A stretch of 53,059 nt of DNA from Schlesneria paludicola DSM 18645 (lineage in GTDB: Bacteria; Planctomycetota; Planctomycetia; Planctomycetales; Planctomycetaceae): positions 1 through 53,059 of the forward strand of contig CAMCMU010000033.1 in NCBI GenBank assembly GCA_945876035.1, read 5' to 3'. This document shows, one piece after another, positions 1 through 8,619 of the stretch; within the stretch, counting starts at the first letter, position 1, and each line of letters opens with the position of its first letter. A program made the translations under genes and the position numbers. The notes beneath the pieces were generated by a model, which worked only from the letters and a program-made list of their open reading frames with translations, made no database searches and was not told the origin of the DNA.

Positions 1-765
1 CTTGACGTTAAGGTTCTCACCGTTCTCGGTGTCACTGACCACGGCAAGGTCCCGGCCAGCCGTGACCCGCACTTCCGAGGCTACCACTTTGCCGCCGAGT
101 TTCATCGCGGCCTGCGCCTCCCAATCCTTGCGCACCGCGTCCCAGCCCACCTGAAATCCGCCGACCGGCCCCATGTAGGTGACGTCATTCGCGTGCGACC
201 AAATCGCGTTCATCGGCGCGAGTTCGCCGGTAAACAGCGTGTTGGCCGCCGCATAGAACTGGTCATTGGCGGCCAAGACTTCCTTTTCAGCAGCCGGACT
301 GGGCGTGATTTCGCGGCAGATGCCGAGCACGCCGAGCACTTTGCCGCTCTCGTCCAGCCATGGCGTCTTCAAGGTGTCCATCAACGCACGCCGGCCATCC
401 GGGTAAATCACCCATTCTTCATTTCGCCGGGTCTGGCGGGACGCGAGCATCTCCTGATCTTTCGCTTGGAACAATTTGCCGAGCTCCTTGGGAAACAGAT
501 CCAGATCCGTCTTGCCGGTAAGCTGGTCCAGCGGTTTGCCGGCCAACCGAGCCCACGATTTGTTGCCGCCCCGGTAAACGCCGTTCAGATCCTTGTAAAA
601 AATGATGTCGGGGATGGAATCCATCAGGTGCGTGATGGTGGTCAGTTGTTTTGCCGGATCCTGTGCGGATGGTTCCTTATTCTGGGCCAGGCTGGTGGTG
701 GTCAGGGAGAAACTCGCCATGGCGAGCATCAAGGTCATCATTAAAACGAATGTTTTGTGTTTCAT
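1..765 (-). CDS. Secreted PAS-domain protein with SnoaL-like C-terminal domain (3' end outside window)
   Basis: An open frame of 255 codons reads from ATG at 765 on the minus strand to the window edge without a stop. The first ~28 residues are a clear signal peptide (MKHKTFVLMM start, ending near SLAQ). Residues ~40-150 read as a PAS domain of the sensor-kinase kind (MDSIPDIIFYKDLNGVY, then GKTDLDLFP and the closing GVCREIT-like GICREIT). Residues ~158-255 look like an NTF2/SnoaL-type domain with the pattern NDQFYAAANTLFTGEL, IWSHANDVTYMGP and GWDAVRKDWEA. A PAS domain behind a cleavable signal peptide and joined to an NTF2 fold, not a kinase, is unusual; it suggests a periplasmic ligand-binding or small-molecule protein, which is inference. 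Base composition is visibly more GC-rich than most neighbours, so transfer is possible. The C-terminus is missing. Confidence 0.8.
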   Translation of the reverse strand, partial: MKHKTFVLMMTLMLAMASFSLTTTSLAQNKEPSAQDPAKQLTTITHLMDSIPDIIFYKDLNGVYRGGNKSWARLAGKPLDQLTGKTDLDLFPKELGKLFQAKDQEMLASRQTRRNEEWVIYPDGRRALMDTLKTPWLDESGKVLGVLGICREITPSPAAEKEVLAANDQFYAAANTLFTGELAPMNAIWSHANDVTYMGPVGGFQVGWDAVRKDWEAQAAMKLGGKVVASEVRVTAGRDLAVVSDTENGENLNVK

Positions 766-910
766 AATTCCGAGACCTTTTTATTTCTGAGGTTGTTTGT
801 TGGCGTGGGTGCCTTCACTGTAACCCGTTTTTTTCGTGTTTCGCAACCGTAAAAAACGCGCTTCTGTCGGAACTCCCTGAGGAGAATGCCCCCTTGGTAA
901 CTCGATAAGA
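766..910. other. Spacer without recognised gene
   Basis: This is the upstream region of the partial PAS-domain gene. It holds T-rich runs near 820-835 and no convincing promoter or ORF. Confidence 0.4.
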
Positions 911-964
911 AAGTCTCCCTGTAGGGTAGGGTTGCGGCCGCAACCCTACCCTACAGGGAGACTT
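911..964. repeat. Perfect 54-bp palindrome
   Basis: The two 27-base arms are exact reverse complements, meeting at a GCGGCCGC centre with no loop. The core of each arm is GTAGGGTAGGGTTGCGG or its complement. It ends six bases before the ATG of an ISNCY-like transposase remnant, so it may be two terminal inverted repeats of an element joined head to head. A terminal-repeat origin is inference; the palindrome itself is directly visible. Confidence 0.9.
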
Positions 965-969
965 TGCAG

Positions 970-1119
970 ATGAGTGAAAGCGAACGTGAGAAATTGAAGA
1001 TCATGGCAGACGCAGCTCAGAAGGAGGTGACGCTGATTGCGGCGAGCGGACTGATGGGGGTGAGCTATCGGCAGAGCACGCGCATCTGGCGACGGTATCA
1101 GGACGAAGGCGACGCTGGT
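970..1119 (+). pseudogene. ISNCY-like transposase, N-terminal remnant
   Basis: About 50 residues from ATG 970 resemble the helix-turn-helix N-terminus of ISNCY-type transposases: a start MSESEREKLKIMADAAQKE, then AASGLMGVSYRQSTRIWRRY followed by DEGDAG, where the family continues with a Gly/Arg-rich linker. The match stops abruptly at about 1119, where the sequence passes into an IS3-type fragment in another frame. It is a truncated relic without catalytic residues. Confidence 0.6.
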
Positions 1120-1190
1120 GGGTGCACGACAAGCGAGTGGAGCGGATCTGGCGACAGGATGGCCTGAAAGTGCCTGCGAAACAGCCGAAA
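1107..1190 (+). pseudogene. IS3-family OrfB transposase, internal remnant
   Basis: In the frame of 1122 the sequence reads WWVHDKRVERIWRQDGLKVP and then AKQPK. This is the conserved HTH_21-type segment that precedes the DDE domain in IS3 OrfB proteins (family pattern W-V-N-x-K-R-V-x-R-I-W-R-x-E-G-L-K-V-P). Only about 28 residues survive. It is fused directly to the ISNCY-like fragment on the left and stops at the tail of an IS21-type fragment on the right. Confidence 0.65.
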
Positions 1191-1197
1191 TCGTCGA

Positions 1198-1368
1198 TCG
1201 TGGTTTCGTTTTCTGATACCCCGGCGGCTCAGAATGACTGCGGATTTTTTCGAGCGTTTGCCAGTGAATTTCATATTCCCGACAAGCCGCCCGTTGATTC
1301 ACTTCACCCGTCAAAACGCGACAGCGCACTTCCAACCAGATTTCCATGTCGCTGGGCACCCGCGTCAC
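1198..1368 (-). pseudogene. IS21-family IstA, N-terminal remnant
   Basis: From a GTG at 1368 the minus strand reads MTRVPSDMEIWLEVRCRVLT, then GEVNQRAACREYEIHWQTLE and a segment ending EPPGYQKTKPR. This is the typical N-terminal HTH of IS21 IstA (RRAACREY..HW.TL.KIL.H.EPPGY). The match ends at about 1198, back to back with the IS3 fragment. The rest of istA and all of istB are absent, so this is a relic. Confidence 0.7.
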
Positions 1369-1595
1369 TTGTCTTTTCCGGATTTTTTACTCGGAAACCG
1401 ACCATCATGACGGCCTTCCAGGCGATTGTGGAGTCAACAACTGAGCATTTGGGCGTTGCACCATTCAACCGCTCGCCACTCCCCGCCAGGCGGCACAGTT
1501 TCACGCCGGCCGTTTATAACATGGGCGATGATCGTAAACTCGCTGCTGCCGCCTGCTCGTTGTTTAGGGTCTTCATCACGGAGCAAGTCGGGGCA
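1369..1595. other. Spacer without recognised gene
   Basis: Open frames exist on both strands here but none has a recognisable motif. This stretch is probably flank debris of the insertion events to the left. Confidence 0.3.
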
Positions 1596-1874
1596 TCACA
1601 CCACCACCAGCCACGCCACGCCGCATCCGATCAGCATCACACCACCGATCAAGACAAGCAGGCAGCCACCTGGGGTCGGCAGTCCATTCCGAATCAGCCG
1701 ACCTGCGTCCGATTCGTATCCGACGTACCTTTTGATCTTTCGTTTCTGATTGGTCCACCAGCGGAACGGTTTGAGTAGTGCCGTGATCCCCAGATCTTTC
1801 TTGATCTGCTTCGTGGCCTTGGTAATTCCCAGAATGGTTTTCCAGGAAGGACGGCGGTAGCGAAAAATGTTCAT
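1596..1874 (-). CDS. Small basic protein with C-terminal membrane segment, unknown function
   Basis: The frame encodes 92 residues from ATG at 1874. The first ~60 residues are very basic and Trp/Tyr-containing (MNIFRYRRPSWKTILGITKA, later FRWWTNQKRKIKRYVGYES). The last ~25 residues are hydrophobic and Gly-rich (LLVLIGGVMLIGCGVAWLVVV), forming a probable transmembrane helix with the basic part in the cytoplasm. The residue pattern is protein-like and unlike the low-quality frames around it, so I take it as a real gene. I do not recognise a family. A purine-rich AGGGGAT lies about 14 bases upstream of the start. It stands alone between IS remnants and a long empty stretch. Confidence 0.6.
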   Translation of the reverse strand: MNIFRYRRPSWKTILGITKATKQIKKDLGITALLKPFRWWTNQKRKIKRYVGYESDAGRLIRNGLPTPGGCLLVLIGGVMLIGCGVAWLVVV

Positions 1875-2763
1875 GATCTGCGTGATCCCCTGTCCAACCC
1901 GTTCCGAGTTAAGCTAAGGTATTCCGTCTCATAAGCGTGATCTCGAGCGGAGAGGCCGATACCACAGGAGATTGAATGCTTCTGTACTGGAATTGTTGGT
2001 TTCGTTTCGCAATTCGTTTGACCGTTCCATTCCTCAACCACATCGTCCCACATAAAAACAAAACCGGTACAAGCTTCGGCAGGCATGATACCGACAACAA
2101 TGACTCCGTTCCTAGGGACGATCCCCATCCGCTCCTGTTTTATGGAGGATCAGAAGAAAACGTTTGATCGTGCGACGCCGGCGGAGGAGATTGGTGACCG
2201 ATTGCGCCCATTGAGTTTCTGCCAGCCGGTCTCGTGACTGTTAGTTTTTCGATGTGCGTTTACGGTTGATCCAACGCCGCACCGGCTAAGCTCTCGCGGC
2301 CCATGCTTTCGTCTGTCGGCATTGCCCGACCGTGGTCTGTGTGAATCAGACTCAAGCGGCGCACGATGATCGCCACCCAAGGCATCGAGTTTGACACCAT
2401 TCGGCTTTCTAAGTCGAATGGGGCGGCAACCCTGCAACTGTTTGAGCGTTAAAGAACTGTTGCAGCGACCGAGAAATGTCGCGTTCTGCGATCCGTTATG
2501 CGTGAACCTCGAGCCGATCTGTGAACCGTCGCTGTCTCTTTCCACCTGAGAGGCTGTCTCTTTCCACCTGAGAGACAGTGACGGGCACACGTCGCCGAGG
2601 GGCGCGCGGAGTCAGCCGGAGTCGGTCAATCGTTGCAAAACTCTGTATCACGAGAGACCGATCTCAATTCGCGTCGACGGAAAGTTGTGGCGGATAATAC
2701 CAATCAAGCCTGCTCTGCAAGAACATCGTCTTGGGGACTGGATCGACAATTACCAAGCCCAGT
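1875..2763. other. 889-bp region without supported gene
   Basis: Frames of 60-146 codons occur on both strands but show no recognisable motif and no preferred frame. The stretch contains a paired 22-bp repeat at 2531-2574, listed separately. It may be decayed coding DNA. Confidence 0.4.
2531..2574. repeat. Two perfect 22-bp tandem repeats, the second forming a hairpin
   Basis: Positions 2531-2552 and 2553-2574 are identical. The second copy plus following bases forms an inverted repeat: CTGTCTC at 2554-2560 pairs with GAGACAG at 2572-2578 around an 11-base loop. It lies about 190 bp downstream of the methyltransferase gene on the minus strand, so it could act at the 3' end of that transcript. 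The role is unknown. Confidence 0.85.
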
Positions 2764-3639
2764 TCACCGTTTGGCAACGGAAAACAGATAGGCATTCAGC
2801 ACAGCATCGCTGGAATTCAGGTATTCTCCGGCAGAGATCGTTTCCACAGAACGGTAGCCCAGTGCGCCGAGCCAGTTCGCGGGCTCATCGATCCCAAAGA
2901 TAAAGGTTTCACCAAGCGACTTCATTCCCTCCAGAAATTTTGTGACCTGCTGATGATTGGCCTGTCCCGTCACAATAGCGTTGCTGACAAAGTCGGCCCA
3001 GACACAGCTCAGAGGGTTTTGAATCAGTTTCAACAAGGAACGGAAGATTCGTTGGTTGTGAGCTTCTAAAAAATACATCGAACAGCCTTCAAAAATGACG
3101 ATCGTCGGAAGAGTCCGATCAAACCGTGGATGTTTTCCAATCACCTGATCCAGATCATCGACATTAAAATCGGCGTTCAGCAAGACGCGGCGATCACTGA
3201 AGTCTTGCGGAAGCATCTTGGTGACTCGCTCACGCTCGGCAATCATCTCCGGCAAGTCCACCTCAAAAAATGTGACCTCGGGAAGATCTGCGGCATGGCG
3301 AATCGAACGCATATCAAGCCCGGCACCCGCCAAGACAACCTGCTTCAAATGGGGGACTTGGCGGATGCTCTCATCGATATGCTGCGAACGCGTCAGGACC
3401 GAGTCCTTGAGCTGAGGCAGAATCTGGTTCAATTGTTTGGCCAGTTGTTCACCATGTGGACCGGCGACGAAAGCGGCATGCGGACAATAGCTTTGGATTT
3501 TCGGATGAGATGATTTTTGAGCACGGAGGCCAGCAACCATTTGAGCCGATTCCTTGAACTTCAGACCAATGGCCGTCGCACCGGAGGAGTTCACGCTGGT
3601 CGATGCCACCGGAATCGGTGACCCTTCAAAATCTGGCAT
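2764..3639 (-). CDS. LCM-type class I SAM-dependent methyltransferase
   Basis: The protein is 291 residues from ATG at 3639, preceded by a GAGGGAG about 12 bases upstream. The open frame continues further upstream, but that part is Arg/Ser-rich and non-homologous in look. SAM-binding motif I is VVLAGAGLDMR at residues ~101-111, followed by the acidic ribose-binding motif FEVDLPE (~125-131) and a later FEGCSMYFLE motif. These are typical of the leucine carboxyl methyltransferase / TIGR00027-type family, which methylates carboxyl or hydroxyl groups of small molecules or proteins. The substrate cannot be told from the sequence. It stands alone with no obvious operon partner. Confidence 0.85.
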   Translation of the reverse strand: MPDFEGSPIPVASTSVNSSGATAIGLKFKESAQMVAGLRAQKSSHPKIQSYCPHAAFVAGPHGEQLAKQLNQILPQLKDSVLTRSQHIDESIRQVPHLKQVVLAGAGLDMRSIRHAADLPEVTFFEVDLPEMIAERERVTKMLPQDFSDRRVLLNADFNVDDLDQVIGKHPRFDRTLPTIVIFEGCSMYFLEAHNQRIFRSLLKLIQNPLSCVWADFVSNAIVTGQANHQQVTKFLEGMKSLGETFIFGIDEPANWLGALGYRSVETISAGEYLNSSDAVLNAYLFSVAKR

Positions 3640-4270
3640 CTCTGCTGCTCCCTCGAGTGAATTATTGGAACGGAATCGGACATCTGACCCGCTGGACAAC
3701 GCTGCCCGGCGGCAACTTCTTTTCCGGATCCGTTCAGCAGGAATCCGGATCGACCTGAACGCATGCCGGTGACGTGCCCTGTTATGGCATTCCTGTGCAG
3801 GACATGGATTCCGGTTAGACCTGAGAATACGTGGAAACATGAGACAACTCGTGTGAATGCGCCCCCTCTGAAGAAACCCGACCGACATCCGTTCTTCGGG
3901 AGAATCTGCTCACAGGAACACAAATCCGGTTTGATGCGTGGCGAAATCATTTCTCTTCAAAATGAGTCTCTGTCGCCTGCACAGGCTGTCCTCGTTGTTC
4001 AGCAAACCCCACGACGAATCCGTGAAGCGCGCTATCCAACCCCCAAGCATAAGGGAAAGTCTGTCACAAACTCAAACGCGAGTGGCAAGAGCAAGCAACG
4101 TCTCATACCAATCCACCGATTAACTCACCTTTGATCCGCAACGGGGATCGTGTTCTGTCTCACCGATAGGACACCGTGACAGGCCTCTTTTCACGATCTC
4201 CCCCTGTGGTTCAGCCGGGCCACTCTGCCGTTTGAGAGGGACCGTTTCGGGCGACTGCAGTCTCGTTGTT
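3640..4270. other. 631-bp region without supported gene
   Basis: It lies between two minus-strand genes. The longest plus-strand frame (3763-4134) has no recognisable motif and a composition expected from chance. It probably carries the promoter of the methyltransferase gene near 3640-3700, but no clear -35/-10 pair was seen. Confidence 0.35.
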
Positions 4271-6949
4271 CTATTGGGGAGCCAGTCTCAGGGTGCCGTT
4301 GTCTCGAACAACACCCAGCATTTGATCAACGGCCGCTCCCACCCGGTCCGGCTCTGATTGATTGAGTCGGCGCCGGAATTCCCGACGGAGCCACGTGTAG
4401 ACCGAATAGTCTGCATAAGGCGTATTGCCATGCGGATCGCCGGTGACCGTGTTGATATCCTCATGAAACGCTGGACTTTTGATGAGTTCCAATTGAATTC
4501 GCTCAATGAGGCGAGCGTCGACCTCGTCAGCAGGCAATCCCTGTGCGCCGGCCAGCAAATAGTTCCCAGAATCGCAGAAAAACCACGAGCCTCCATAACA
4601 GTAAGCTCCGTTGTGTCCTGGCAACAGTGAACCGTCAGCGGTGGAGATCACACGCAGCCCATACTGCGACTTGACCGTCTCCGATGTTCGATAGTGCGTC
4701 AGGACCTGTTCGTCCGTGAGTACCTTTCGACCGAAGACGGCGTAGGTCAGCGTCGCACCATACAGCGTGTCCTGACCGAGAGTGTCTGACTGTTTCAGGC
4801 TGGTGGGCATGAAGCCCAACTTCACGTTAAACAGGCGTTGATAAGCGGCGATCGCTTGCTGAATCTCGTCTTCCGTGACGGGGAGTCCCAGTTCTTTCGC
4901 GGCCATCAATGCCCCGCAATGAAATCCTTGGTTACTGGCAGGGCAATCATCATCGTCGTAGTGCAAGACGTCCATATAGGTTTTCCAACCCAGAGGATGC
5001 GGCGCACCCCGCAGCGGTGGGGGAATATAAAATCCGTCCTGCTCGTGTTCGCGAATAAAGTCGTACGCCCGCCGAACCAGAGCGTCGTTGATCGTCCCTC
5101 CGGCTCGTTGCGTCAAGACGGCCCAGATCAGGTAGTACTGCGCGTTGTCTTCATAATCTATTCGGTTCCAAAAGACGGCGCGGTATGCCTCCACCATTTT
5201 TTCCGGATCATTCAGCCCCAGTGCCGAGTAGATTCCAGTGCTGACCCATTGCTTCCAACCATAGGTCATTCCTGAAATGAAGATATACTTGCCATCGCGT
5301 GGTTGATCGTTTTCGTCCTTCATCAGGTTCCGACGAAGCAGGTACAAAGACGTATTACGCAAGATGGCCTCCAAGGCGGACGCGTTCCAGCCCTTGGCAT
5401 TCGCCACCGCCAGTTGGAACGCAACTTGCGCGTCGTAGTGATTTCGAGCCGGACTGGCGAAGACCCACGTTGTAAAACGACGCGTCTCTCCGGCGGACAA
5501 CGATTGCCACCCATCCATGTCATATTGATACGTGTCCCGAGCATCCTCCGGCGGCTTAATAATCATCTTAAAGGGATCGCCCCCATTGCCCGTCATGACG
5601 GCCAGTCGTTGCTGCGACGGATCCAACAACACTTGGCAGCGGTTTTCCCAAAGCCCGGGTGAGTCGGCGATGATGCCGAAAACCCGATCGCTGGTTCGCA
5701 GCATGGCCACAGGAAATGATTGGTTCTTGCGTTCGCGTACTCCCGTTTCGTAAATAATTCGACGACTTTCCGAGTTAGAAAATGAGGCGTACTCGCCGTC
5801 CTGAGTCGGCTCTAGGGTAAACGTTGCAGAAAATTTTTGTGATGTCCTTGCGGTGACTTCCAGAGTCCGTTCCACGAGCGAAGGATTCTTTTGACGGATG
5901 ATCAGTCGAAGCGTTAAGTCTCCGACTGTGGCTGGGCCCAAGACGACCACTCCGTCTCGATCCGTCTTGGAAGGGAACTGAACGGGGATGCTCTCCGCTC
6001 CGGGTAGCAGCAGTTCGACTCCTGCCGGTGCCTGATCGGAAGAACGACCCACGATGGCGTGGCCCGACCGGTATTCAACACCAATCATGCCATCCTGTTC
6101 GCGATAGACAGGATGCACTTCAATCATTTTCGCGGCGGTGTTGGGATCGAACACATTGCGGAGATCCGGATCAGGTACCGTATCGGGAATCTGCCGTTCG
6201 CTCGCAACAATCACGTCATCGGTTCTCCTAGGAACAAGCCCGACTTCTCGTGGTGACAGCAACGCATGAGCGTTCGGCGACGAACCATACACCATTCCGA
6301 AAGCCGTCAATAAATCACCATCCGGCAGCTGCACCGTCGATGTCGCTTGGCAACGGCTCCACCACTGTGCCGGCCCCTGGCGGTGACCGTCCCCATGATG
6401 CAACAGAGACCGATGTTCCAGATCCCAGGCCTGACCGTGATCGCGGCTGATGACTGCTTTGATTCCGAGTTGCGGGAATCTCTCTGCAGAGTCGATGTCC
6501 CCCGTTCTTACGAGACACCTCATCACGATCTCTCGACTTGGCAGCAAGGTCAACGAGGGATGATGCCGGCCCAAGCGATGCTGAGTGGTGACGGGTGACC
6601 ACGTCCGGCCGTCGTCACTAGAAATCGAGATTCTCAGCCCGTTGTGGTGATCGAGAGTCTCGTCATTCTGACACAGCGGGAGATTCATTCGGCAGGGTGC
6701 CACAATGTGTCCGTTGGGCGTTCCGAGCCATGCGACTGGGCGCAGTTGCTCCGACTTTAGAATTTTGAGTGGTTGACTCGACGTTTTCCCCGCATCGGTA
6801 CTCGAGCGGAGACATGCATTCTGTCTGCCGTTCGTTGATCCTTCGTGGGCGGTCTCATCCGCGGAAAGGGTTGTTGCCGCTGCCGCAAGCGTCAGGCAGA
6901 GCAGACAGGCAACGAGGCAGAAACGAGCCAACGAGAATATGTCGTTCAT
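4271..6949 (-). CDS. Large secreted sialidase-like (BNR repeat) protein with C-terminal all-alpha glycosidase-like region
   Basis: The protein is 892 residues from ATG at 6949. I chose this start because a signal peptide begins there (MNDIFSLARFCLVACLLCLT, then LAAAATTLSA). Residues ~65-270 resemble an exo-sialidase beta-propeller, with Asp-box-like motifs SISSDDGRTW and ISRDHGQAWD and a Pro-Arg segment near the start. Residues ~290-500 look like beta-sandwich material. Residues ~510-850 are helical and rich in Trp/Tyr, with AYRAVFWNRIDYEDNAQYYL, WKTYMDVLHYDDDD and PGHNGAYCYGGSWFFCDSGN, which suggests an alpha/alpha-toroid glycosidase or lyase fold. The propeller is too short for a full six-bladed sialidase, so activity is uncertain. 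It probably acts on host or algal glycans in the periplasm or outside the cell. No close gene partner is visible. Confidence 0.75.
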   Translation of the reverse strand: MNDIFSLARFCLVACLLCLTLAAAATTLSADETAHEGSTNGRQNACLRSSTDAGKTSSQPLKILKSEQLRPVAWLGTPNGHIVAPCRMNLPLCQNDETLDHHNGLRISISSDDGRTWSPVTTQHRLGRHHPSLTLLPSREIVMRCLVRTGDIDSAERFPQLGIKAVISRDHGQAWDLEHRSLLHHGDGHRQGPAQWWSRCQATSTVQLPDGDLLTAFGMVYGSSPNAHALLSPREVGLVPRRTDDVIVASERQIPDTVPDPDLRNVFDPNTAAKMIEVHPVYREQDGMIGVEYRSGHAIVGRSSDQAPAGVELLLPGAESIPVQFPSKTDRDGVVVLGPATVGDLTLRLIIRQKNPSLVERTLEVTARTSQKFSATFTLEPTQDGEYASFSNSESRRIIYETGVRERKNQSFPVAMLRTSDRVFGIIADSPGLWENRCQVLLDPSQQRLAVMTGNGGDPFKMIIKPPEDARDTYQYDMDGWQSLSAGETRRFTTWVFASPARNHYDAQVAFQLAVANAKGWNASALEAILRNTSLYLLRRNLMKDENDQPRDGKYIFISGMTYGWKQWVSTGIYSALGLNDPEKMVEAYRAVFWNRIDYEDNAQYYLIWAVLTQRAGGTINDALVRRAYDFIREHEQDGFYIPPPLRGAPHPLGWKTYMDVLHYDDDDCPASNQGFHCGALMAAKELGLPVTEDEIQQAIAAYQRLFNVKLGFMPTSLKQSDTLGQDTLYGATLTYAVFGRKVLTDEQVLTHYRTSETVKSQYGLRVISTADGSLLPGHNGAYCYGGSWFFCDSGNYLLAGAQGLPADEVDARLIERIQLELIKSPAFHEDINTVTGDPHGNTPYADYSVYTWLRREFRRRLNQSEPDRVGAAVDQMLGVVRDNGTLRLAPQ

Positions 6950-7431
6950 GGGAGTCTGCTGTCCGTCTCTAAACCACCTTTTCCGCGTGGCTTCTCGGGA
7001 AACATTGCTGCCAGATTCTTCCGAACAATAACATCTCACCAAGGGAACGCCCATCTGACCGAGGGACGCTGATTCCGATTGACAAACTCCCCCAACGCCG
7101 CGTTCTCGGCCGCCGCAAATGACTTACGAGTGTGGAAAGTTGCGGCCGCATGGCGATTGACTAACACCCTACACATGTCGGTGATTTTGAAGCCACCTTG
7201 ACCTTTTTCATCAGTTTGACCTATAGCATGCCTCGGTTCGTCTGCAGATGAGCTGAGGTCGGTCATGTAACGTGATATTTTGCATTCGGCCTTCAATCGG
7301 CTGGAATGTGTCACCCCGTATGAGTGGGGTGACTCGTTGTCTGTTGCCGGAGCATGCAACGACGTGTATTGCTTGGCCGACAGCACCGAAACAGTAAACA
7401 CGACAACTCAACTGCCGATGGCGTGAAACGC
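6950..7431. other. 482-bp divergent spacer
   Basis: It separates the minus-strand sialidase-like gene from the plus-strand permease gene and must hold both promoters. No convincing -35/-10 pair or operator was seen. Short frames in it have no recognisable motif. Confidence 0.35.
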
Positions 7432-8619
7432 ATGCGATTGCTCGAACGATACGTCTTGAGCGAACTGTTCCGAGTTTTCGGAATTCTCGTCACGGTCTCC
7501 ACATCTCTGCTGGTGTTTGTGGGAGCCTTTGGCCAAGCGCGCGAGCATGGTCTCGGCCATTGGCAAATTTTTCAAATTCTCCCTTTCATTGTTCCGAGCC
7601 TCCTGCCCTATACGATTCCGGCGACGTTACTACTGACCGTTTGTGTTGTTTATGGGAGGATGTCTGGGGACAACGAAATTATCGCGGCAAAGGCTGCTGG
7701 AGTTAGCGTCTTGAGTTTGATGTGGCCTTCTGTTTTTCTCAGTGCCATGATGAGCGTTGCGGTGCTGTTGTTCAGTGACCAAGTCATTCCGTGGGCCTGC
7801 CGTAACATCGAACAAATCGTGACATTGGCAATCGAGGATATTTTTCTCAATCGGCTCAAGACCCAAAGCTCATTCAGCGTTCGTGACAATGATCGAGGCT
7901 TCACGATTACAGTCACCGGAGTTCGTGAACGGACTCTGATCGAACCCGTGATTCGCTATGCTCTGAAAGGAGGCAACGCCTTTACAGTCTATGCGCGAGA
8001 GGCCCGACTGATTTTTGATTTGTCGCGGCGTCAAGGCTGGGTTGAACTCTGGGGGGCCCATACAAGTCTACCGGGGAACCAAAATTCCGGTTATCTGGAA
8101 TACGACCGAATTCCATTCCCGCTGAACGGGACGAGGCAAAAGGTGCGTCCGGGAGAACTCCCCGTGGAAGACATTCAAAAGGAGATTGCCAAGGCCCTCG
8201 GCGAGCAAGAAAGACTACGTCAGTCGCAAGCCATGGAAGCGGCGTTTGTTCTGTGCACGGGCAATTTTGATCGATTTCATTCGGATACGTTTCAGTCCTA
8301 TAAAAACGATGAGCGGTTCCGTGCCGAGATGATTTGGCGATTGCAAACGGAACAACACAACCGATTTGCCATGGCCGTGAGTTGTTTGTTCTTCGTCTGT
8401 TTAGGAAGCCCGTTTGCAATCCTGATGGCTCGCAATCAGTTCCTGACGAGTTTTTTATTCTGTTTCGTTCCGATCCTGATTGTGTACTATCCGATTTCGA
8501 TGATGTTGGTGAATCTGTCAAAAACCGGATCAATCAACCCCGCTTGGGCCGTCTGGATCGCCAATGGGGTCGTTGGATTGGCCGCAATCTATTTTCTACG
8601 CAGAGTTCGTCAGCACTGA
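7432..8619 (+). CDS. LptF/LptG (YjgP/YjgQ) family permease
   Basis: The protein is 395 residues from ATG at 7432. It has the family layout: an N-terminal MRLLERYVLSELFRVFGILV membrane helix, further helices to ~120, a soluble beta-rich middle (~130-300), and three C-terminal helices (~318-390). The segment YGRMSGDNEIIAAKAAGVS at ~74-92 is the conserved cytoplasmic loop that docks to LptB. In the known system LptF and LptG with LptB extract lipopolysaccharide from the inner membrane. Only one of the pair is present here; the partner must lie elsewhere, and I cannot decide between F and G. This supports a Gram-negative type envelope. No strong ribosome binding site precedes the start. Confidence 0.85.
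   Translation: MRLLERYVLSELFRVFGILVTVSTSLLVFVGAFGQAREHGLGHWQIFQILPFIVPSLLPYTIPATLLLTVCVVYGRMSGDNEIIAAKAAGVSVLSLMWPSVFLSAMMSVAVLLFSDQVIPWACRNIEQIVTLAIEDIFLNRLKTQSSFSVRDNDRGFTITVTGVRERTLIEPVIRYALKGGNAFTVYAREARLIFDLSRRQGWVELWGAHTSLPGNQNSGYLEYDRIPFPLNGTRQKVRPGELPVEDIQKEIAKALGEQERLRQSQAMEAAFVLCTGNFDRFHSDTFQSYKNDERFRAEMIWRLQTEQHNRFAMAVSCLFFVCLGSPFAILMARNQFLTSFLFCFVPILIVYYPISMMLVNLSKTGSINPAWAVWIANGVVGLAAIYFLRRVRQH

Noticed and set aside
2531-2574. CRISPR-like direct repeats
   Set aside because: Only two units with no spacers between them and no cas genes in the window; the other repeat pairs are equally short and spacer-free.
2150-2590. 146-codon minus-strand open frame
   Set aside because: No recognisable motif, polar random-looking composition, and it includes the tandem repeat; treated as chance.
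3763-4134. 123-codon plus-strand open frame
   Set aside because: No motif, no ribosome binding site and composition unlike real genes here.
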